Assembly (NCBI GenBank): GCA_029237695.1
Contig: CM055271.1
Span: 32,608,462 to 32,672,461 of the forward strand
DNA length: 64,000 nucleotides
Reading direction: 5' to 3'
Origin: Conchocele bisecta
Lineage: Eukaryota; Mollusca; Bivalvia; Lucinida; Thyasiridae
The translations under genes and the position numbers were made by a program. Of the stretch, positions 54,558-64,000 are shown in pieces (position 1 is the stretch's first letter; every line of letters starts with the position of its first letter). The notes under the pieces were generated by a model, which worked only from the letters and a program-made list of their open reading frames with translations, ran no database searches and had not been told where the DNA came from.

Positions 54558-54733
54558 CGTTTGGATTCCTTGTGTTTCCCAATGATCAACTATTCTATTT
54601 CGGTAGTGATTGCCGCAGTATGTGTTGTCAATGTTACCGCATGTGACGTCAGTACTGACGTCAGAGCCGTTAATCCAGGCTTTATAGACGTCATCCCCGT
54701 TACCCTTGACACCGCGAAATATAAGCAGATAAC
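54558..54733 (-). CDS. Sushi-domain secreted/surface protein, exon C
   Basis: 176 bp ending before the donor GTAAGTCGC. Two acceptors fit: GGTGCAG (start 54733) and TTCGTTGTAG (start 54745); both are phase 1. The first gives the more natural junction with exon B (..SYIGDG-YLLIFRG). Encoded: YLLIFRGVKGNGDDVYKAWI, NGSDVSTDVTCGNIDNTYCG and NHYRNRIVDHWETQGIQT, with two cysteines and two NxS/T-type sites. It leaves in phase 0, matching exon D. A (TG)n/(CA)n microsatellite overlaps the intron side (54534-54550). The domain is extracellular-looking, but I cannot assign a named fold. Confidence 0.78.
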
Positions 54734-54788
54734 CTGCACCAGGAACTACAACGAAACATTGGATCATTATAAATAAATAAATAAATAC

Positions 54789-55097
54789 ATGTCGACATAT
54801 GACGTCATTAAAACAACAGTCTTGCCCCAGTTTGAATTTATCCAAGGAATAGATCTGGAACAAGACACTTTCTTTGACCCGAAGGTCAGACATATAGTTT
54901 CTTTGGATGATTGTATGACAGCTTGTAACAAAGACCCTCGCATTGACGACTTGCATAGACAACACAATATGGCACTCGCTCGACAGATGTATCTATATCC
55001 AAGAAATACGCAACATTTCATGCGTTATTTCAAGGAAACTACAAGCCATCTGTACGGGCACTTATTTGTGGATCTGAAACCTACCACGCCGGAGTAA
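54789..55097 (+). CDS. Small uncharacterised protein of probable mobile-element origin
   Basis: 102 codons plus stop, from ATG, on the strand opposite to the surrounding gene and inside its intron. The sequence is well-formed and soluble-looking: TVLPQFEFIQGIDLEQDTFF, HIVSLDDCMTACNKDPRIDD, LHRQHNMALARQMYLYPRNT and KETTSHLYGHLFVDLKP. It resembles a small conserved protein I have seen repeated in cnidarian and mollusc genomes next to a zinc-finger gene, but I cannot name its family or function. The next gene lies 136 bp downstream on the same strand, which suggests a two-gene unit. It could be an intact element gene or a domesticated copy. Confidence 0.55.
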   Translation: MSTYDVIKTTVLPQFEFIQGIDLEQDTFFDPKVRHIVSLDDCMTACNKDPRIDDLHRQHNMALARQMYLYPRNTQHFMRYFKETTSHLYGHLFVDLKPTTPE

Positions 55098-55232
55098 TCG
55101 CGTCTGCGCTGTGAAAGATTCGATATAAAACCGGGCAACGACTGCGAGCACGCTCAATTGTTGATAACCTTGACCAGAGCAAACATATTCTGACCGAGAG
55201 GAAATCTTGACCGATACAACTGCAGATACAAA

Positions 55233-55785
55233 ATGACGTCTTGTGATGATTGCGGTGTGGTGTTTGAAAACACTCACGATCTTCAAAACCATGTGAAGAA
55301 TTGGTGTCCAGAACAAAGTATCAGAGGAGGAATACGTACCTAATAAGCGAGTGAAATATGATGAGGAAGATGATGGAAATGAGTAAGAGAAAACACTATG
55401 AAGAATATGAAGTGTTTGTTGCCTTAGCTGCAATGGCAAAGGAAAATAACAAAGAAGAATGGTGGACGAAAGCAGAGAAATGCGAAAATAAGGCATGCCA
55501 GTTGCAGAGGCTGAAGAGAATGCTAACAAAACGCTACGTGATGATGATCTACGAGTTATTCAATACATAATACAGTTGAGACCTGGATATTTACATAGTG
55601 CAACTATGGATAATATAGAAAGTTATATGGACAGTGACATTGATCGTGACAAAGCTATTAGGATAACATTGAGGAAATATAAACACCCGTTTGAAGAATA
55701 TATGGATAATGATAAAAATGAAGACGAAGATGAAGAACAAACTGGTGATGATGAACAATACGCAGAGGATGAAAATAATGAATGA
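55233..55785 (+). pseudogene. C2H2 zinc-finger protein with acidic tail, frame-broken
   Basis: Starts at ATG with MTSCDDCGVVFENTHDLQNH, a single C2H2-type finger (CxxC..HxxxxxC/H end). It stops after 36 codons. Homologous-looking sequence continues in other frames: EEEYVPNKRVKYDEEDDGNE, then KHYEEYEVFVALAAMAKENN (55388 on). Last comes the frame from 55495 with LRVIQYIIQLRPGYLHSATM, IESYMDSDIDRDKAIRITLR and KYKHPFEEY, ending in a strongly acidic Asp/Glu tail. At least two frame changes separate these parts, unless short introns are present. The finger plus acidic tail is a layout seen in mobile-element genes of molluscs. Function unknown. Confidence 0.55.
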
Positions 55786-55857
55786 CCCAATAGTGAACAG
55801 TTTGTATTATACATGTGTGTTAACGTCAAGATGTGCATGTTTATAATATTTAATAGT

Positions 55858-56035
55858 TGGACTGCGGATCGGGAGACCCCGTGTTCGATTCCAACCTCGA
55901 CCTGCTCCGAATGGCCGATTTGGCATGTCATTGGGCAATACAACTTCATGCTATCCTCGTCATATCGGATGGGGACTTAAATAGTCGGTCCCGACATGCA
56001 ATGTCATCGAGCCAGTGCCGTCTTTAAATCAAAGC
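55858..56035 (+). repeat. 5'-truncated tRNA-derived SINE
   Basis: GGACTGCGGATCGGGAGACC followed by a polymerase III B-box-like GTTCGATTCC, then a tRNA-unrelated body (CGATTTGGCATG.., GGGGACTTAAATAGTCGGTC) and the tail ATTTACATTTACATT. The A-box part is missing. Confidence 0.7.
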
Positions 56036-56147
56036 ATTTACATTTACATTACTAATTACTATTACTAATCTGTTTCATCACTTTCAGCGTATATCTGAGA
56101 CCCAGTACCTCTAAAACACGTATGAATAATACGGGAAAAATAGATAC

Positions 56148-56460
56148 GAATCTACATACACTCAAATGATTAATGCTAGCTCTAAGTAATTTGAGCCAAC
56201 ATTAAATATCTAGAGGTAGCATTAAATATTTAGACCTAGCATTAATTATTTGAGTTTATGTAGATTTGGCGTTCATGGAACGCCGAATCTACATACACTC
56301 AAATAAGTATTGCTAGCTCTAAATAATTAGAGCTAGCATTACATATTTAGAGCTAGCTCCGAATGATTTAGAGAGCTCTTCAAATGATTTGGAGCTCGCT
56401 CCAAATATTTAATGCTAGCTCTAATTATGTATAGCTAGCATTATTTATTTGAGTTCATGG
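56148..56460. repeat. Two adjacent 'TAGAGCTAGCATT' fold-back copies
   Basis: The first copy (56148-56277) is shortened and the second (56281-56460) is full. They meet at the palindrome ATTTGGCGTTC / GAACGCCGAAT. Same arms as 51424-51608. Confidence 0.85.
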
Positions 56461-56815
56461 CGGTATTGATGTCTACTAGATGGATTTAATAAAAAATTCA
56501 AAGTCGTGTCCAGAATATAAATTGATTCCCATATGTTGTATACTATGACTAATTCAGGACATGCAATAATAGTAGTATGTGTGCCTCTTCAGTTGTAAAC
56601 AAACCGGCGACATCTTGATTATATTTTTATCCATATTCATTAGTATACATAATATACATAATATAGGAAATATTGGATGAAATCATAGGTGTATTTTTAT
56701 AAGTTTGGCCATTTGTGTGTAGATGGGATATTGGATTTAGAAGAAACGGTGTTACTCTCCCGCCTTTATTCCTGGGCGGACGGTTAGTGCATATGTACCC
56801 AACTAGATAACGTAC

Positions 56816-56872
56816 CGTCTCCAATGTAGCTGACGTCCTCGGCGGGCAACACGCTAGTAATCTGACACTCAC
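56816..56872 (-). CDS. Sushi-domain secreted/surface protein, exon B (57 bp)
   Basis: A micro-exon between the acceptor TTTATTCCAG and the donor GTACGTTATC. It enters and leaves in phase 1. Joined to exon A it completes a Cys codon (T+GT), giving DPCECQITSVLP. Joined to exon C it completes a Gly codon (G+GT), giving EDVSYIGDGYLLIFRG. Both junctions make sense for a sushi domain followed by a linker. That is the main reason to accept such a short exon, since length alone would not support it. Confidence 0.65.
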
Positions 56873-56874
56873 CT

Positions 56875-57395
56875 GGAATAAACAGTGGGAGCACACAGTA
56901 TCTAGATGTGACTAGAGATAGTAAAGGGGTCAGTGGAAGAAGGGGACTACTGTCTGTTCCACGTTTTGCTGCCGACAAACTTTTGGCTATTAAACACATT
57001 AAATCTAAAAACTATTTACAGTGTGTGCATGAGGGATTTACAACACCCCCCCACACACACACATACACATATACAATCCTTACACTGACCTTTCAGTTGG
57101 GCCTACCTTTAATTGAATCTGATACACTAACCCCGTTGAATGCGAATTCAGAATTATTTTCACTCACGCTTGATCTAACAACGTCACATGATATTATTAA
57201 ATGACATCAGTGTAATATGGCAGCGTCATCATCACTGGCATAGGACAAAGCGTTACCTGATCAATTGGTTGCAAGACTACGGTATTTTTATATCAAACTT
57301 ATCAGGCTCGGTTTGGAAACGTTATCTATTCTACGGTGAACCTCGCGATTCATATGCATTTTATATTATCAGAGCTCCAGATACGTTTTGTATAT
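56875..57395. other. Intronic sequence
   Basis: The part at 56935-56990 (GGGGACTACTGTCTGTTCCA, TGCCGACAAACTTTTGGCTA) is a repeat also seen near 33000 and 63600. A (CA)n stretch lies at 57050-57075. No exon recognised. Confidence 0.45.
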
Positions 57396-57745
57396 AACCA
57401 GTGAACCCACAGATTTCAAATTCAATGCGTGTTTTACTTTTACAAATGTATTTTATTGATGTTCTTCCTTATTAAATAGGGAACAAATGATAAACAAATA
57501 AAACAAATTTAGAAATGCACTTATTTGAGCTGCAACGAGCAAACACTGTTTGCTTTTTGCAACTCAACTAAGTGAATTTCCAACTATACATGTAGTACAG
57601 TATTTTCACTACTCAATTTGTACATAAATGTATTTTCACATTGCTGTGAGTATTTTGTACTCCCGCTTTTGATAATCAATGCGTATTCTGCTAAGATAAG
57701 TGCGTTAAATACACAAATAAGCACCATCTGGAGCTCTGTATTGTC
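57396..57745. repeat. Interspersed repeat with TTTGCAGCTCAA hairpin, copy 3
   Basis: CCCACAGATTTCAAATTCAA, GATGTTCTTCCTTATTAAAT, TTTGAGCTGCAACGAGCAAA, TTGCTTTTTGCAACTCAACT and ATCTGGAGCTCTGTATTG; collinear with 53795-54080. Confidence 0.78.
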
Positions 57746-57753
57746 TGACATTA

Positions 57754-58112
57754 TAAGGTGCATGATCACGTGGTTACAACAACGACAACGTCGCCCACTC
57801 CAATGTAAGTATTATTTGACATTTTCCTTAATATGCAACGGTTTTTGTTGAAATATGTGCAGCAAACGCGTCTTCATTAGATGCATTTGGTGGTCCAGGG
57901 TGTTTGATTCAATCGATTCTTCGCAAAAACGTTTCGACGAAAATACAGAGACCACCAAATGCAGCTTAACAAGACGCGTTTGATGCGCCATATTTCATAA
58001 AAATCCGTTGCATATTAAGGACAATATAAAAGAATACGTACTTTCAATCGGAAGGATTCTGGAAGTTTCAGTACTTGTTGTTGTTGTTAGTACCACGTGA
58101 TCATACACATTG
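57754..58112. mobile_element. Fold-back MITE, CAAGGTGTATGATCACGTGG family, copy 3
   Basis: AAGGTGCATGATCACGTGGT .. TACCACGTGATCATACACATTG, with TTGTTGTTGTTAGTACC and ATGCGCCATATTTCAT. It lies 46 bp from sushi exon A. No clean target duplication was seen. Confidence 0.85.
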
Positions 58113-58157
58113 AGTCTGGTATTGTCTACGTGATTTCTGTCACCCATTCTAACTTAC

Positions 58158-58322
58158 AAGGGTCCGTACGTACTGTGCTCCATTCACCGTTCTCTTGGCA
58201 TACAATACTCTCGGACCAGTTCGGCTCGAACCGGCAGTGTCTCACGTATTTCACTGTCGCCCCGACATACATCTGGTTCCCCAAAGTGGTGACGTCATCT
58301 AAGCTCGGGATCGGTCCACATC
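58158..58322 (-). CDS. Sushi (CCP) domain exon of a secreted/surface protein, exon A
   Basis: 165 bp between the acceptor CAATTACAG and the donor GTAAGTTAG, phase 1 on both sides, the classic symmetrical phase of sushi exons. It encodes CGPIPSLDDVTTLGNQMYVG, ATVKYVRHCRFEPNWSES and IVCQENGEWSTVRTDP. The cysteine order (CG.P..C..C..G.W..PC) is that of a complement-control/sushi module. The fourth Cys is supplied by the split codon shared with exon B. Such modules mediate protein-protein contacts outside the cell. Earlier exons, including any signal peptide, were not found to the right, up to the end of the window. Confidence 0.85.
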
Positions 58323-58699
58323 CTGTAATTGACAGCGATCTAACCCTGTGGCTGTGTCTGGAAAAATGTGGGCTTATGCCGTTGTGGATAAGCTTAATTG
58401 CATGTTCTTGTTTAGTTGATTTTCCACTCACTTGTCAATACTTGTCAACGCAAAACTACTATCCAGCCTTCAAATTCATATAAATACATGTATTACACTT
58501 TCTGCTGATTACAATTCAGTTTGATTGTTTAATTATTATTTTCTACTTGATTTTGTATTTTAATCACATTTCATATCGCATTAATTGATGAATGTGCATT
58601 CCAGGGTCATCTGACCTGTTTTCATTGATCAGAAATTAAATAGAAATTAAGGGTATGTTGTAACATAAAAATAATCAAAATAACATATTTTTTGGGGAG

Positions 58700-58743
58700 T
58701 TTCAAACAATAATTTATTCCAAAGTAAACGTATTGATGGAATG
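58700..58743 (+). pseudogene. Exon-like ORF, left part, interrupted by a 4.16-kb insertion
   Basis: Follows TTTTTTGGGGAG, an acceptor-like junction shared with the copy at 13305. With 62906-63079 it gives one open frame of 72 codons once the inserted element and one target copy are set aside. The split Trp codon is TG/G. Reads FQTIIYSKVNVLME in this part. Product unknown. Confidence 0.45.
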
Positions 58744-58794
58744 TATGGAACGCCAGAACTGTCTTATCTGAACTAATATTGCTTATGTGGATTC

Positions 58795-59030
58795 ATCTTT
58801 AATTTTTGTGGATTTATCTTCATCTTATGTGGAATCGTCTTTATCTTATGTGGATTCATCTTCATTTTATGTGGATTCACCTTCATCTTATGTCAATTCG
58901 TCTTTATCTTATGTCGATTCATCTTATGCCGGTCCGTCCTTATATTATATATGCTCGTCTTGATATTGTGTCGATTCTTCTTCAGCATTATATTATGTGG
59001 CTTAGTCTTCATCTTATGTCTTTATCTTAC
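58795..59030. repeat. Left subterminal array of ~20-bp units
   Basis: Units like CTTATGTGGATTCATCTTCA and CTTATGTCGATTCATCTTAT, partially divergent. The inverse of the right array. Confidence 0.88.
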
Positions 59031-60370
59031 ACGGGTGTCGACATGGTTGTTGTTGCGGGAAAGAAAGAGCAAGTGTCAACACAAATATCTCTCCAATAAA
59101 TAAACACAATATTAACAATGTTCGACATAAAGACGAAATGACAGAACATAAAGAGAACTGCACTTAAGATAAATACACATCTACATAAGATAAGAACCCA
59201 CCGGACTAGGGATAGATACGAACCCACATAATATTAAGATATAGCCACACAAAATATTGTCATAGCGCAGATAAGTTTCTCGGCTTTTGATTGACTAGCT
59301 TGCCTGGTCATACATGTATATACATGTATTATATGACCTGCCAAGGCCGTCGAACATATAGGAATTGCGATTCCCCTCCGGCGCCTCGCATCCAATGAAG
59401 ACACATTTTGCAAGCGTCTACCGATTGCGAATTGTATTCCTCACTAAACACAATAAAACCCCGAATTGATCAATAAAAGTAACAAATTGTACACTCAAAA
59501 CCAGTCTTTATTGTTTATTTTTCCATAAATATTCTTCGCTCATCAAAATATGAGCGAAAAATGCCACAAACTGTCCCGTTTAGTGTTTTCAAATCTCAAC
59601 ATAATTGGCTTCGTGACACGGCTATATTTAGGTCATAAACTAAGGGTTCCACGCACGAAACGCGGCGTAGCAATGACAACGAATATTTGGGAACCAGTCG
59701 CATTCTTGTAGAGGCGCCAAAGGGAGAGCAGATCGATAGAGCAGTGGAATATAAATTAAATTATAAAAAAACTGTCATAAAGTCGTTTTCGATGGATTTC
59801 TTACTCCATATTTACTTTTATTTCGTTTAATAGAAAAACAAAATGTTCATTTACGCCTTTATATTAAGACTGATGGTAGAAAATGGAATCTCGGATTATT
59901 TTTCTTCCTGAAAAAACGCAAAGATCAAAAGAAGAGATATGTTTATACGGCCAAATAACGGACCTGCGGTATGACAAATACGTTAGCCTCGGGTGAACAT
60001 ACCTCCAGACGGGCAATATTACACCATATAGCCTGTGTGGAATCACAATAACTTATAATGTCAACCCGACACAATATATTCGCCCGGCTGAAAAAAGGGG
60101 CATTACGGCATATGCGATCAGAGTAGCCGAAGATCAGCCTGTCCCTCCGCACAGTCTTATCAGGGCCTACGCTGTTCGTTATTCCATCAATGGAGTAGCA
60201 TTAATAACACCAGCAAGACGATTAGAATCGAGTCATTTTCTGTGTGAGTTTGCAAAAGGAATTATATATCCAATTAGTGCCAATTATTGTAAACGCTATA
60301 CTGTCCCATTTCTCAGCCCGGCAGCCCACATAAAGACGAACCAACATACGATCATGAGATAAAACAAGAG
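59031..60370. other. Element interior, unclassified
   Basis: No coding frame above 70 codons. A weak SINE-like core (AAGATCAGCCTGTCCCTCCG, CTGTTCGTTATTCCATCAAT) lies at 60110-60195. Nothing else recognised. Confidence 0.45.
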
Positions 60371-62290
60371 GGCCATGATGGCCCTAATTCGCTCACCTGA
60401 CTCCATGAACATCAAACGAGAATGTGACATTGAGTTCATGTGTTTTACAAAAATAGTGCTATTTTTAGATGGCGGTCATCTTGGATTAAGCGATGACTCT
60501 CATTTTACCAAATCTAAAAATGCTTCACCCAAGGATCTTAGCTTACTATGAAGTTTGGCCAGCATCGGCCCTGTGGTTCCTGAGAAAAAGACGTTCAAAA
60601 TCTCGAATAAATGGACCTTTTGGCGGCCATCATGGATGACATAATCATCATCCGATTCCGACAAATATTGCGCCAGAGCAATCGCCTCATCGATACCTTC
60701 AATTTGATATATGACATGAGCATATTCGGTAAAAAATAACATTTGAACCCACGGGCCACGCCTATTTTTGACCTCGGGTTCACCATTTTAACACCTTTGA
60801 AAGAGCATTCTACATCGATCATTCCTACCAAGGTTTGTCGAAATCCGGCCAGCGGTTCATGAGAAGAAGATTAGCGACGGTAGAAATTGGATTAGCGACG
60901 ACCTCCATTTAAACAAATCGGAAAATCTTCACCCATGGACCATAACTTTGAAGTTTTGCCACCATGGGCCAAGCGGTTCGTGTGAAGAATAATTTTGAAA
61001 TCTCTAATAAAAGAACGACCTTTTGACCTTTCGGCCGCCATCTTGGATTACATGACCATCCCGACAAAAAAATGTACCAGAGTGATCGCCTCTTTGATAC
61101 CTTCGATTTGATATAGACATGGCCATATTTGGTCAAACATAAAATTTGACACCAATTTGACCCCACGGGCCACGCCCATTTTTGACCCCGGGGTCACCAT
61201 TTTAACAAACCTGAAAGAGCATTGTACATCGATCATTTCTAACGAGTTTCGTCGAAATCCGGCAAGCGGTTCATGAGAAGAATAATTTTGAAGAATTTAT
61301 GCTATTTTTAGACGGCAGCCATCTTGGATTAGCGATGACCTCCATTTTAACAAATCTGAAAAGGCTTCACCCATGGACCAGAACTTTTAAGTTTGGCTAC
61401 CATGCGCCAAGCGGTTCATGTGAAAAAGAATTTTGAAATCTCTGATAAGAAAAGACCTTTTGACCTTTCTTTGGCCATCTTGGATGACATCCAATTTCGA
61501 CAATAAATTCACCAGAGTGATCGCCTTATTGATACCTTCGATTTGATATATAACATGACCATATTCGGTCAAAACTAAAATTTTACCCTAATTTGACCCC
61601 ACGGGCGACGCCCATTTTTGACCCCGGGGTCACCATTTTAACAATTTTGAAAGAGCTTTGTACATCGATCATTTCTACCAAGTTTCGTCGAAATCCGGCC
61701 AGCGGTTCATGAGAAGAACATTGTTTAAGAATGTGTGCTAGTTTTAGAAGGCGGCCATCTTGGATTAGCGATGACCTCCATTTTAACAAATGTGAAAAGG
61801 CTTCACCCATAGACTATAAGTTTTAAGCTTGGCTCTAATGGACCAAGCGATTCATGTGAAGAAGAATTTTGAAATCTCTGATAAAATAACGACCTTTTGA
61901 CATTTCGGCGGCTATCTTGGATGACATAACCTTCCAATTTCGACAATAAATGCACCAGAGTGATCGCCTCGTTGATACCTTCGATTTGATATATGACATG
62001 ACCATATTCGGTCAAAACTAAAATTTGACTCCAATTTGACCCCATGGGCCACGCCAATGTTTAACCCCAGGGTCACCATTTTAACAACTTTGAAAGAGCA
62101 TTGTACATCGATCATTCCTACCAAGTTGTGTCGAAATCCGGTTGGCGGTTCTTGAGAAGAAGAATTTTGAAGAATTTGTGCTATTTTTAGACGGCGGCCA
62201 TCTTGGATTACGTATTGACGTCATTTTAACAATTTTGCAATCACCCTACCTAAGGACTATGACAATGACGTTTGGTGACTATAGGTCCAA
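60371..62290. repeat. ~430-bp tandem repeat, 'GAGGGCCATGATGGCC' family
   Basis: Begins AAGAGGGCCATGATGGCCCT, then about four units marked by GGTCACCATTTTAACAA, CATCGATCATTTCTACCAAG, TTTCGTCGAAATCCGGCC and AGCGGTTCATGAGAAGAA. These start near 60770, 61190, 61625 and 62065. I associate this repeat with many mollusc genomes. The minus-strand open frames (for example 61583-61810) shift between units and are not genes. Confidence 0.85.
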
Positions 62291-62329
62291 TGGTTACCGA
62301 GGACAAGACGTTTGAAAATGTTCAGCTAA

Positions 62330-62880
62330 AAATAAAAAGTGAGTTGACAAATTGACATAATATAAAGACGATATTGCATAAGATATAGATGAACTGACAT
62401 ACGATAAAGATGAACTGACTTAAGATAACGACTAATCTACACGAGATAAGGACAAACTGACATAAAATATAGACGAATCCGCACAAGATAAATACAAACT
62501 GATATACGATAAAGATGAACTGACATAAGATAAAGGTGAACTGACATAAAATAAAGATAAACTGACATAAGATAAAGACGAATTGGCCTAAAGTAAAGAC
62601 ACAGCGATATAAGATAAAGTCGAATCCACACAAGATAACTGACATATGATAAAGACGAACTGACATAACATAAACACGAATCCACACAGGTTAAAGACGA
62701 ACTGACATAAGATAAAAACGAACTGACATGAGATAAAGATGAATCCACACAACATAAAGACAAACTGACACAAGACAAAGACGAACTGACATAAGATAAG
62801 GACGAGCTGACATAAGGTAAAGACGAGTCCACGTAAGATAAATACGAAACCATATAAGAGCATTACAGTCATGGCATAAG
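62330..62880. repeat. Right subterminal array of ~20-bp units
   Basis: About 25 units such as GATAAAGACGAACTGACATA and GAATCCACACAAGATAAAGA. It produces hydrophobic-looking minus-strand open frames (62437-62853 and others) with a repeating pattern of residues, which are repeat artefacts. Confidence 0.9.
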
Positions 62881-62905
62881 GCACTCATGGCGTTCCATAT
62901 GAATG

Positions 62906-63079
62906 GGTTTGCACCATGACAGTACATTTGCCTCTGGATGATGATTTAGAAAATATGCAACTTTCAGTCACTAGTTCTGCAAGTAATGTGGCACGGCGTG
63001 GTATGAAAGTGGAAAATTTCACCTCAGAAGCTGATAATGTTAAAGAGGCTGCATCGAGATATTTCACATTCCTGCATAG
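62906..63079 (+). pseudogene. Exon-like ORF, right part, ending at a splice donor
   Basis: Continues the frame of 58700-58743: WVCTMTVHLPLDDDLENMQL, SVTSSASNVARRGMKVENFT and SEADNVKEAASRYFTFLHR. It ends at CTGCATAG before GTAAGG, a good donor (phase 2). There are no stops. An open frame bracketed by splice-like signals suggests a real exon in the past. No family was recognised, and neighbouring exons were not found. Confidence 0.5.
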
Positions 63080-63083
63080 GTAA

Positions 63084-63706
63084 GGAGCATTAATGGAGCA
63101 GCATAGTTGTGTTTATGTAACAACTTCTAGTGTGTCTTGTTCATAAATGTCAAACAAATTTTGCTGTCTGCCCATTTATTTGCAATTAACTGGTCACTGC
63201 ACCCTTTATATCGCGGTCAGGCAATTGCCATCTAGCAATATTTCACCAGTCACAGCCACATATACGGGTCGGAAACGGCCCGAATCATCAATACACGTAC
63301 AAGTACAGTTACGTATACGTGTGGTGATGTAAATTCCTGGGTTATGACGTCATAACTCCTCCACGACCACCACTGCAAAACTGACTGCGTTAAACGTGCC
63401 ATGATGTCGAAACATCTACATGTATTAGCAATCTCAACTCGCAATCAATTGACTGATTAGCTCAGGCTCAGTCAATCAGTCTGCTTGATTTAGAGCACAC
63501 TATTAAAATATTTCAAACAAAACAATGGACAAATATTTGTAAGATTAGCGCAGACAGTGGTGTGGCATCTAAACCGGGAGCAAACAGATGTGTTCGTTAC
63601 GACTACTGTCTGTTTCACGAAAGCTGCCCAAATTTTAAGGCTATTTAAACAATGCAAAAACAATATTTGTTATGATAATGTTAAATTTTATCAAAATTTA
63701 AGTACG
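63084..63706. other. Non-genic stretch
   Basis: Contains TGACTGATTAGCTCAGGCTC and the repeat GACTACTGTCTGTTTCACGA (related to 56940 and 33030). No gene recognised. Confidence 0.4.
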
Positions 63707-63915
63707 GTCTTCTTTTTATTTTGTGAAATTTGGTCCAATGTTGAATTTATTACGAAAATACAAGTTCCCTATGTTAAATCCCCATGTGGAAATTTGTCTA
63801 ATTTTAGAAATTCCACCTCCTTTTCCCGTATGTTAAATTCCCATAGAGAAATCAATTTTTTCGTAATAAAATCAATATTTGACCAAATTTCAAGAAATAA
63901 AAAGAAGGCTCATTC
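63707..63915. repeat. Fold-back repeat with CTTCTTTTTATTTTGTGAAA arms
   Basis: TCTTCTTTTTATTTTGTGAA .. TTCAAGAAATAAAAAGAAG and AATTTATTACGAAAATACAA / ATTTTTTCGTAATAAAATCA. The central ATGTTAAATCCCCATGTGG relates it to the repeat at 32695 and to the inner palindrome at 37210. Confidence 0.8.
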
Positions 63916-64000
63916 TGAAATGTTGATACAATTTAATATTATCAAACAAAAGATTGCTTTTGAATTGTTTAAATGGCCGTACAATTCTGGCATGTTTCGT

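Larger units (their letters stand above)
58744..62899. mobile_element. 4.16-kb non-autonomous element, 12-bp TIRs and inverted subterminal arrays
   Basis: Perfect 12-bp terminal inverted repeats, TATGGAACGCCA at 58744-58755 and the inverse at 62888-62899. GAATG lies beside both ends (58739-58743; 62901-62905, one base away). Just inside the left end are ~10 copies of a ~20-bp unit such as TCTTATGTGGATTCATCTTC. Inside the right end are about 25 in the opposite orientation (GACGAACTGACATAAGATAA). The interior has no transposase. It holds unclassified AT-rich DNA, a diverged SINE-like core near 60120 and a ~430-bp tandem repeat. The layout (short TIR, inverted repeat arrays) resembles the large KDZ element in miniature, but the end sequences differ. 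Confidence 0.85.

Noticed and set aside
55858..56035. Functional tRNA gene
   Set aside because: Only a B-box-like segment is present. No acceptor stem or A box, and it is followed by a SINE-like body and tail.
60500..62124. Minus-strand frames of 60-89 codons in the ~430-bp repeat
   Set aside because: Frames are not conserved between neighbouring units of the repeat.
62330..62880. Hydrophobic minus-strand proteins at 62322-62927
   Set aside because: They are translations of the ~20-bp subterminal units in several overlapping frames.

Overview
This window looks like an animal nuclear genome and most resembles a heterodont bivalve mollusc. The evidence is split genes with GT/AG introns, a monocarboxylate-transporter (SLC16) gene, a secreted sushi-domain gene of a type I associate with molluscs, and a dense load of fold-back MITEs, SINE-like repeats and minisatellites. 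The species assignment is inference. No tRNA, rRNA or CRISPR was seen.

Layout. (1) 1-4.3 kb, minus strand: two 5' exons of an SLC16-like transporter. Exon 2 runs straight into a 93-bp minisatellite whose unit is the 3' end of that exon plus its splice donor. (2) 4.3-17.9 kb: no convincing gene, but many short non-autonomous elements, plus a decayed exon-like fragment at 13.3 kb. (3) 17,911-32,611: one large DNA transposon. Both ends carry the same terminal sequence in inverted orientation, followed by arrays of about 35 and 40 copies of a 118-bp repeat. The ~4.9-kb core encodes a KDZ-type (Kyakuja-Dileera-Zisupton, HMGXB3-like) transposase, a Ulp1/C48 SUMO-type protease fused to a PHD finger, and an SprT-like metalloprotease. 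The transposase and PHD frames are broken by small lesions. (4) 32.7-38.9 kb: MITEs, duplicated repeats and a 65-bp-arm palindrome. (5) 39-46 kb: a 17-bp minisatellite that contains a 2.23-kb internal duplication. (6) 46.4-58.3 kb, minus strand: five phase-compatible exons of a secreted or surface protein (sushi domain plus an extracellular domain I cannot name). Its introns hold a dead APE-type LINE, nested MITEs and a plus-strand zinc-finger/unknown gene pair of probable mobile origin. (7) 58.7-63.1 kb, plus strand: an exon-like ORF split by a 4.16-kb element with 12-bp perfect terminal inverted repeats and inverted subterminal arrays.

The most notable item is the 14.7-kb element: a cut-and-paste transposase, a deSUMOylase-like protease with a chromatin reader, and a DNA-protein-crosslink-type protease enclosed by giant repeat-built terminal inverted repeats. 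The two host genes are both incomplete here. The SLC16 gene continues past position 1, and neither the start nor the last exon of the sushi gene was located.
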